DNA of 10,239 bases from Pseudorhodobacter antarcticus (GTDB lineage Bacteria > Pseudomonadota > Alphaproteobacteria > Rhodobacterales > Rhodobacteraceae): positions 1-10,239 of the forward strand of contig CAMDHB010000093.1 in assembly GCA_945897655.1 (NCBI GenBank), written 5' to 3'. The position numbers and the translations under genes are program-made. The notes beneath the pieces were generated by a model that did not search any database, had not been told where the DNA came from, and saw nothing but the letters and a program-made list of their open reading frames with translations. How positions within the stretch are numbered: the first letter of the stretch is position 1; each line of letters opens with the position of its first letter. Positions 5,484 to 10,239 of the stretch are shown here, piece by piece.

Positions 5484-7220
5484 ATGAGCCAGATCGAATT
5501 CAAGCGGGGCCGGGACGAGCTTGACGCCTCCCGCCGCGACATGCGCGGATTGTTGATCGCAGCCTTTGTTTTTTCCGTGTTCGTCAATGCGTTGATGCTG
5601 ACCGGCCCGCTTTACATGCTTCAGGTCTATGACCGGGTGTTGGGCAGCCGGTCTGAACCCACGCTGTGGGCGCTGACCGGGCTGATGGCCTTCATGTTCG
5701 TGATCATGGGCGTGCTGGACTATACCCGTGGCCGGATCATGGCCCGTGTGGGCGCGCGGATGCAGGAACGGCTGGACCGGCGGGTGTTTTCCGCCGCGCT
5801 GCGCCGGATGCAGCAGGTGCCCGGTGATCCGGTAGCATTGGCAGCCCAGCGCGATCTGGAGGCGGTGCAACGCCTGTGGGCCAGCCCCGTGCTGATTGCC
5901 GTGTTCGACATCCCGTTTTCACCGCTGTTTGTTGCGGTGATCTTTGTCTTTCACCCCTGGATGGGCTGGCTTGCCGTGTTCGGCGGCGTGTTCCTGATCG
6001 TCATCACCCTGATGAACCAGTGGATGACCAAAGAACCGCTGCGCCGCGCCAATGCCGCCACCCTGCGGGGTGAGATGATGTCGGACGCCATCAAGCAAGA
6101 GGCCGAGGCGGTGCAGGCGCTGGGCATGACCAATGCCGCCTTTGACCGCTGGCAGGTGGCGCGCAAGATGGCGCTGGTGCAAAGCATCGGTGCGTCGGAT
6201 CTGGGCGGGGTGTTTGGCACCATTTCCAAAACCTTCCGCCAATTCCTGCAGTCGGTGATGCTGGGTCTGGGCGCCTATCTGGTGCTGCAAAACGAAATGG
6301 GCGCGGGCGCGATGATCACCGGGTCAATCCTGCTGGGCCGCGCCCTGCAACCGATCGAGGTGGCGATTGGCCAATGGGCGCTGGTGACCCGCGCGCAAGA
6401 GGGTCGCGCGCGTCTGGCCGAACTGCTGACCCGCGTGCAGCCCGAACCGCCCCACACCGAACTGCCCCGCCCCCGCGCGATACTGGAGGCGCAAAGTCTG
6501 ACCGTCGTCCCCCCGGGCGAGGCGCAGGCCGTGCTGCGGATGGTGTCGTTCCGGCTGGAACCGGGGCAGGCCTTGGGCGTCATCGGGCCGTCCGGTGCGG
6601 GCAAGTCGTCGCTGGCCCGCGCGCTGATCGGGTCATGGAAACCCGCCGGCGGCAAGGTCCGCTTGGATGGCGCCTCGCTGGAACAGTATGACCCGGACCG
6701 TCTGGGCAGCTATATCGGCTATCTGCCGCAGCGGATTACCCTGTTTGAAGGCACGATCGCCGAAAACATCGCCCGTCTGCAGAAAAATCCCGACGGCAAC
6801 GCCGTGGTTGAGGCGGCCAAGAAAGCTGCCGCGCATGAGATGATCACCAAACTGCCCGAAGGCTATGACACCCGCGTTCAGGCGTTGGGCGGGCGGTTGT
6901 CGGGCGGGCAGATCCAGCGCATCGGGCTGGCGCGGGCGCTGTATGGTGACCCGGTGCTGCTGGTCTTGGATGAACCCAACTCGAACCTTGATAACGAAGG
7001 GTCGGTCGCCCTCAATCAGGCGATTGCGCAGATGAAGGCGGCAGGACGGGCCATATTGATCATGGCCCACCGTCCGGCGGCCATTCAGGAATGCGAACTG
7101 CTTCTGGTGCTGGAGGATGGCACACGCCGCGCCTTTGGCCCCAGGGATCAGGTTCTGCGCGAAATGGTCAAGAACCATTCGGAAATCACAAAAGCGGCCG
7201 GCCCCGGAGGTGTGACATGA
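5484..7220 (+). CDS. Type I secretion ABC transporter, permease-ATPase (PrtD/AprD type)
   Basis: Inner-membrane ABC protein that powers export of a substrate straight through both membranes together with a membrane fusion protein and a TolC-like channel. It has 578 residues, the usual length for PrtD/AprD-type transporters. The N-terminal half is the ABC exporter membrane domain, with LTGPLYMLQVYDRVLGSRS (about 39-57) being a hallmark of this subfamily. It lacks the N-terminal peptidase or C39-like domain of HlyB and bacteriocin exporters. The ATPase half has Walker A GPSGAGKS (368-375, K374), LSGGQ (472-476), Walker B ending DE (496-497), then the subfamily-typical PNSNLD, and the H-loop His529. 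All catalytic residues are present. Start set by AGGAG 6 bases upstream. It overlaps the fusion-protein gene by 4 bases (ATGA). The substrate is unknown; no RTX protein or TolC homologue is in view. Confidence 0.95.
   Translation: MSQIEFKRGRDELDASRRDMRGLLIAAFVFSVFVNALMLTGPLYMLQVYDRVLGSRSEPTLWALTGLMAFMFVIMGVLDYTRGRIMARVGARMQERLDRRVFSAALRRMQQVPGDPVALAAQRDLEAVQRLWASPVLIAVFDIPFSPLFVAVIFVFHPWMGWLAVFGGVFLIVITLMNQWMTKEPLRRANAATLRGEMMSDAIKQEAEAVQALGMTNAAFDRWQVARKMALVQSIGASDLGGVFGTISKTFRQFLQSVMLGLGAYLVLQNEMGAGAMITGSILLGRALQPIEVAIGQWALVTRAQEGRARLAELLTRVQPEPPHTELPRPRAILEAQSLTVVPPGEAQAVLRMVSFRLEPGQALGVIGPSGAGKSSLARALIGSWKPAGGKVRLDGASLEQYDPDRLGSYIGYLPQRITLFEGTIAENIARLQKNPDGNAVVEAAKKAAAHEMITKLPEGYDTRVQALGGRLSGGQIQRIGLARALYGDPVLLVLDEPNSNLDNEGSVALNQAIAQMKAAGRAILIMAHRPAAIQECELLLVLEDGTRRAFGPRDQVLREMVKNHSEITKAAGPGGVT
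7206..7211 (+). promoter_or_regulatory. Strong ribosome binding site for the HlyD-family gene
   Basis: GGAGGT, 5 bases before ATG 7217 and inside the last codons of the ABC gene. It excludes the upstream in-frame start at 7091 and fits coupled expression of the two exporter parts. Confidence 0.8.
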
Positions 7221-8650
7221 GCGACGCCCAGAAACCCGAGGCCGTGACGCAATCCACCGCCCTTGCCGCCCCCGCGCCAACCGAGGTGACGGCACCCAAA
7301 CCCACTGCCGTTGGTCAACCCAAGAAGGTTGACCGCGTGGCCGAAGAGGCGGAACAGCGCGCCGTATGGTCGGCCAGCCGCCCGGTGTGGATTGGCGTTC
7401 TGACCGTGCTTGTGCTGGTTGGCGGTTTTGGCGGCTGGGCGTTGCTGACCAATATTGACGGCGCCATCGTGGCCCCTGGTGTCATTCAGGTGGAACAGAA
7501 CCGTCAGGTCGTTCAGCACCCCGATGGCGGCGTTGTCGCCACCATCAACGTGACCGAGGCGCAAACCGTCCAGGCCGGTGATCTGCTGATCCAGTTGGAC
7601 GGCACCCAGATCAAATCGGAATTGGCCATCATCGAGGGTCAGTTGTTTGACGGTATGGCCCGCCGCTCACGGCTGGAGGCCGAGCGGGACGACAAGCCCG
7701 AACCGGTCTTTACCCAGGAACTGCTGGACCTTGCCCGCGACCGGCCCGATGTGGCCGACATGCTGGAAGGCCAGCGCCGCCTGTTCGTGGCCCGCAAGGA
7801 AACCCTTTCCGCCCAGATCAGCCAGTTGAACAAGCGCACCGACCAGATCCGGGCGCAGGTGGCGGGCATCACCTCGCAAACCGCCGCGATCCAGGACCAG
7901 ATCGATCTGGTCCTGCCGGAAATCGCCGATCAGCAAAGCCTGCTGGACAAGGGGCTGACCCAATCGGCGCGTCTGGTCGACCTGAGGCGCGAAGTGTCAC
8001 GACTGGAAGGCAACCTGGGCGAGTTGGACGGTAACCGCGCCCAGGCCGAGGGTCGGGCGACCGAGATCGAGTTGCAGATCCTGCAACTGCAATCGGCCCG
8101 GCGCGAGGATGCCAACACCCAGTTGCGCGACATGGGCGACAAGACGCTGGAACTGGCCGGACGCCGCCGTGCCCTGGCCGAACGCGTGGCCCGGCTGGAC
8201 ATCCGCGCCCCGGTGTCGGGCGTTGTGCTGGGATTGCAGGTCACCACGCCGCAAGCGGTGATCCGCCCGGCGGAGCCCGTGCTGTACATCATCCCGCAGG
8301 ACCGCCCGCTGATCATCGTGGCGCAGGTCCAGCCCACCCATGTGGACGAAATTCACATCGGCCAAGCGGTCCATGTGATCTTTGCCGCCTTCTCGGCCCG
8401 GACCACGCCGCAACTGGATGGCCATCTGGTGACCATTTCTGCCGATGCCATGTCGGATCAGACGACCAAAGCGTCCTTCTACCGGGCCGAGGTGGAACTT
8501 GACCCCGGTCAGATCGAACGGCTGAATGGCCAGACCCTGATCCCCGGCATGCCGGTCGAGGTGTTCATCAAGACCGGCGAACACTCGCCCATCGCTTACC
8601 TCCTGAAACCCTTCACCGATTACTTCAACCTGGCCTTTCGTGAAAGCTGA
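7217..8650 (+). CDS. Type I secretion membrane fusion (adaptor) protein, HlyD/PrtE family
   Basis: Periplasmic adaptor joining the ABC protein to an outer-membrane TolC-like channel. ATG 7217 overlaps the ABC stop as ATGA and gives 477 residues, slightly above the usual 430-450 because of a long Ala/Pro/Lys-rich cytoplasmic tail (1-54). One membrane segment spans about 57-77. The first lipoyl-like half follows (VQHPDGGVVATINVTEAQ at 99-116, then GDLLIQLDGT). A long, Gln/Glu/Arg-rich coiled-coil hairpin runs from about 145 to 325, and the second lipoyl half opens with IRAPVSGVV (329-337), leading into a beta-barrel region. The end, AYLLKPFTDYFNLAFRES, matches the typical C-terminus of PrtE/AprE-type adaptors. 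The stop is 4 bases before the RidA gene start. No outer-membrane partner is encoded here; a shared TolC elsewhere is likely (inference). Confidence 0.95.
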   Translation: MSDAQKPEAVTQSTALAAPAPTEVTAPKPTAVGQPKKVDRVAEEAEQRAVWSASRPVWIGVLTVLVLVGGFGGWALLTNIDGAIVAPGVIQVEQNRQVVQHPDGGVVATINVTEAQTVQAGDLLIQLDGTQIKSELAIIEGQLFDGMARRSRLEAERDDKPEPVFTQELLDLARDRPDVADMLEGQRRLFVARKETLSAQISQLNKRTDQIRAQVAGITSQTAAIQDQIDLVLPEIADQQSLLDKGLTQSARLVDLRREVSRLEGNLGELDGNRAQAEGRATEIELQILQLQSARREDANTQLRDMGDKTLELAGRRRALAERVARLDIRAPVSGVVLGLQVTTPQAVIRPAEPVLYIIPQDRPLIIVAQVQPTHVDEIHIGQAVHVIFAAFSARTTPQLDGHLVTISADAMSDQTTKASFYRAEVELDPGQIERLNGQTLIPGMPVEVFIKTGEHSPIAYLLKPFTDYFNLAFRES

Positions 8651-8654
8651 CCCC

Positions 8655-9113
8655 ATGACCATCGAAACCCGCCTTGCCGAACTGGGCATCACCCTGCCCG
8701 ACGCCCCTGCCCCCGCAGCCAACTATGTGCCCTTCGTGCGCACGGGCAATCAGGTCTATATCTCCGGCCAGATCAGCCGGATCGGGGCCACGCTGCTGAC
8801 CGGCAAGCTGGGCCATGATCTGGACGTGACCGCCGGGGCCGCTGCTGCGCAAACCTGTGCTGTGGCCATTCTGGCGCAGGTCAAGTCGGCCTGTGGCGGC
8901 GACTGGTCGCGCTTTGTCCGCATGGTGAAACTGGTGGGCTTCGTGAACTCGACCGCCGATTTCACCGACCAGCCCAAGGTGATCAACGGCGCGTCCGATT
9001 TCCTTGTCGCCGTGCTGGGCGACGCGGGCCGCCATGCCCGTTCGGCCGTGTCCGCCGCCTCCCTACCCTTGGGCGTTGCGGTCGAGATTGAAGCCGTGTT
9101 CGAGATCGTCTGA
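8655..9113 (+). CDS. RidA-family (YjgF/YER057c/UK114) protein
   Basis: Member of the RidA family, whose founding members hydrolyse reactive enamine/imine intermediates from PLP enzymes; others have different or unknown roles. ATG 8655 gives 152 residues, longer than canonical RidA (about 128). A GTG at 8640 in frame would add five residues and overlap the previous gene; neither start has a clear ribosome site. The fold pattern is visible: VYISGQISR (34-42), KLGHDL (51-56), RMVKLVGFVNS (89-99), and HARSAVSAASLPLGVAVEIEAV (127-148). The last segment carries R129, equivalent to the substrate-binding Arg105 of E. coli RidA, and E144, so ligand binding may be retained. The N-terminal helix (TRLAELGITLPDAPAPAANY) is typical of the longer bacterial YjgF-like subgroup rather than RidA proper. 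The stop overlaps the next start by one base (TGATG). Confidence 0.92.
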   Translation: MTIETRLAELGITLPDAPAPAANYVPFVRTGNQVYISGQISRIGATLLTGKLGHDLDVTAGAAAAQTCAVAILAQVKSACGGDWSRFVRMVKLVGFVNSTADFTDQPKVINGASDFLVAVLGDAGRHARSAVSAASLPLGVAVEIEAVFEIV

Positions 9114-9871
9114 TGCGTGTTCCCCTGCCTGAGGCGTTTCTGACCCACCCCATCACCCACCGCGGCTATCACAACCGGGCGCAGGGCATCATCGAAAACT
9201 CAGCCGCCGCCATTTCGGCGGCGGTTGCGGCGGGTTACGGGATCGAGATTGACTTGCAACTGTCGTCCGATGGCGTGCCTATGGTGTTTCATGATGAAAC
9301 GCTGGACCGACTGACGGGCGAGCATGGCGACCTGAACGCCCGCACAGCCACCGAATTGCAGTCGATCCGGCTGAAAGACAGCACTGACACCATCCCGACG
9401 CTGGCCGATATCCTGACCCTGATCGCGGGCCGGGTTCCCCTGCTGATCGAGATCAAGGACCAATCCCTGACCATGTCCGCCACCGATGGCCGGCTGGAGG
9501 CTGCAACGGCTGCGGCCTTGGCCATTTACACGGGTCCCGTGGCCCTGATGTCCTTCAACCCCCATTCCGTGGCCCATATGGCAACCCTGGCCCCCAACTT
9601 GCCGCGTGGCCTGACGACATCCGCTTATGACCCGATCGACTGGCATCCCTTGCCTGAAGCCACCTGCGATGCGCTGCGCGAGATCCCCGATTATGACGCG
9701 ACCCTGTCCAGTTTCATCAGCCACGAGGCGCGGGATCTGAACCGCCCCCGCGTCACCACCCTGCGCGCGCAGGGTGCCGCGATTCTGTGCTGGACGATCA
9801 AGTCAGCGCAGGCCGAGGCAGAGGCCCGCAAAATCGCGCAAAACGTCACCTTCGAAGGCTATCCCGCTTGA
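9113..9871 (+). CDS. Glycerophosphodiester phosphodiesterase family protein
   Basis: GDPD/UgpQ-type TIM-barrel enzyme, expected to hydrolyse glycerophosphodiesters to an alcohol and glycerol 3-phosphate with a bound divalent metal. It has 252 residues, normal for cytoplasmic members. The catalytic set is intact: H16 and R17 in THRGYH, E28 in ENS, E45 and D47 in EIDLQLSSDG, H60 in FHDETLDRLT, and E113/K115 in LIEIKD. CWTIKS near the end matches the family's conserved (W)T segment. There is no signal peptide or membrane segment, so a cytoplasmic location is likely. The start overlaps the RidA stop by one base, with no separate ribosome site of note, implying coupled translation. Substrate choice cannot be read from the sequence; lysophospholipid or glycerophosphodiester recycling is possible. 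Confidence 0.93.
   Translation: MRVPLPEAFLTHPITHRGYHNRAQGIIENSAAAISAAVAAGYGIEIDLQLSSDGVPMVFHDETLDRLTGEHGDLNARTATELQSIRLKDSTDTIPTLADILTLIAGRVPLLIEIKDQSLTMSATDGRLEAATAAALAIYTGPVALMSFNPHSVAHMATLAPNLPRGLTTSAYDPIDWHPLPEATCDALREIPDYDATLSSFISHEARDLNRPRVTTLRAQGAAILCWTIKSAQAEAEARKIAQNVTFEGYPA
9201..9227. repeat. GC-rich inverted repeat inside the GDPD gene
   Basis: CCGCCGCC (9204-9211) and GGCGGCGG (9217-9224) pair perfectly around a 5-base loop ATTTC; a G-T wobble and two more pairs extend the stem to 11. It encodes an Ala-rich helix (AAAISAAVAAG) and starts about 90 bases into the gene. It may simply reflect GCC/GCG alanine codons, but the predicted RNA hairpin would be stable. Confidence 0.6.
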
Positions 9872-9878
9872 CCCGGAT

Positions 9879-9893
9879 GGTGGTTGCGCCACC
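9879..9893 (+). repeat. Small hairpin between the GDPD and acyltransferase genes
   Basis: GGTGG-TTGCG-CCACC, a perfect 5-bp stem in the 30-base gap, ending 8 bases before ATG 9902. No T run follows. It occupies the place where a ribosome site would be, and no Shine-Dalgarno sequence is evident for the next gene. Confidence 0.35.
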
Positions 9894-9901
9894 TTGGTCG
9901 C

Positions 9902-10239
9902 ATGGCTGACCAGACCCAGATTGCGCTGCTTGACAGCATGGCCGACATCCCCGCCGCCCAGTGGGATGCCATCGCCTGCCCTGGTCCAGGCCGCCCGATT
10001 GACCCCTTTACCACCCACCGTTTCCTTGTGGCACTGGACCGGTCCCGCTCCACCGGCAAGGGCACCGGTTGGCAGCCCAAGCCGCTGATCCTGCGGGTGA
10101 ATGGCACGCCTGTCGCCGCCATGCCGCTCTATGTGAAATCGCATTCCCAAGGCGAATACATCTTTGACCACGGCTGGGCCGACGCGCTGCAACGGGCCGG
10201 CGGGCGCTATTACCCCAAGCTGCAATCGGCGGTCCCGTT
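9902..10239 (+). CDS. FemAB-like / DUF482 GNAT-fold acyltransferase, C-terminus cut by window edge
   Basis: The frame is open from ATG 9902 to the right edge (112 full codons). The N-terminal part carries the motif YVKSHSQGEYIFDHGWADA (about residues 76-94) followed by GGRYYPKLQSAVPF, which I recognise as the signature of the FemAB-like/DUF482 family (COG3146), proteins of about 380-400 residues with a GNAT fold. Members are annotated as predicted N-acetyltransferases or peptidoglycan-biosynthesis-like proteins; no reaction is established that I know of. No clear ribosome site precedes the ATG. It is in the same frame as the GDPD gene, separated by one TGA and ten sense codons; an in-frame TTG at 9884 is a possible earlier start. 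It is likely the fifth gene of the secretion operon. About 70% of the protein lies outside the window. Confidence 0.88.
   Translation, partial: MADQTQIALLDSMADIPAAQWDAIACPGPGRPIDPFTTHRFLVALDRSRSTGKGTGWQPKPLILRVNGTPVAAMPLYVKSHSQGEYIFDHGWADALQRAGGRYYPKLQSAVP

Noticed and set aside
7091..7216. Longer HlyD-family protein starting at 7091
   Set aside because: The extension is the ABC gene read in another frame, and GGAGGT 5 bases before ATG 7217 fixes the start.
1..10239. Mobile elements, CRISPR, tRNA, toxin-antitoxin or phage-defence genes
   Set aside because: No transposase or integrase motif, no regularly spaced repeats, no cloverleaf-like sequence and no composition break were seen on either strand.

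Overview
The window reads as chromosomal DNA from an alphaproteobacterium, most likely the Rhodobacteraceae (Roseobacter/Paracoccus type). The basis is the high-GC codon use, the protein families and sequence styles, and the paired glnK-amtB, mlaA-mlaC and type I secretion/RidA/GDPD gene orders. This is recognition from reading, not a database result. Ten protein genes fill almost all of the sequence. I see no tRNA, rRNA, CRISPR array, insertion sequence or phage gene, and no gene-free stretch longer than about 250 bases.

Layout. (1) 1-1460, minus strand: glnK followed by amtB, the nitrogen-sensing PII protein and its ammonium channel; amtB runs off the left edge. (2) 1461-1712: divergent intergenic region with two adjacent dyads in front of glnK. 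(3) 1713-3905, plus strand: a class A (bifunctional) penicillin-binding protein. (4) 3948-5328, minus strand: mlaA then mlaC, overlapping by 11 bases and converging on the PBP gene. They encode the outer-membrane lipoprotein and periplasmic carrier of retrograde phospholipid transport. (5) 5329-5483: divergent intergenic region with a bulged inverted repeat. (6) 5484-10239, plus strand: a tightly packed gene run of a PrtD/AprD-type type I secretion ABC protein, its HlyD/PrtE-type membrane fusion protein, a RidA-family protein, a glycerophosphodiester phosphodiesterase-family protein, and the start of a FemAB-like/DUF482 acyltransferase that runs off the right edge.

How the genes work together. 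GlnK is expected to gate AmtB according to nitrogen status. MlaA and MlaC would pass mislocalised phospholipid from the outer membrane towards an inner-membrane MlaFED complex, which is not in this window. The ABC and HlyD proteins form the inner-membrane part of a type I exporter; neither a TolC-like outer-membrane partner nor an RTX-type substrate is present here. The three downstream genes are coupled to the exporter by overlaps or very short gaps, but no biochemical link is evident.

No clearly new system is visible. The points most worth a second look are the exporter/RidA/GDPD/FemAB-like gene run, the twin-arginine signal on MlaC, the Ala-rich insertion in AmtB, the Cys-bearing insertion in the PBP glycosyltransferase domain, and the dyads in the two divergent intergenic regions.
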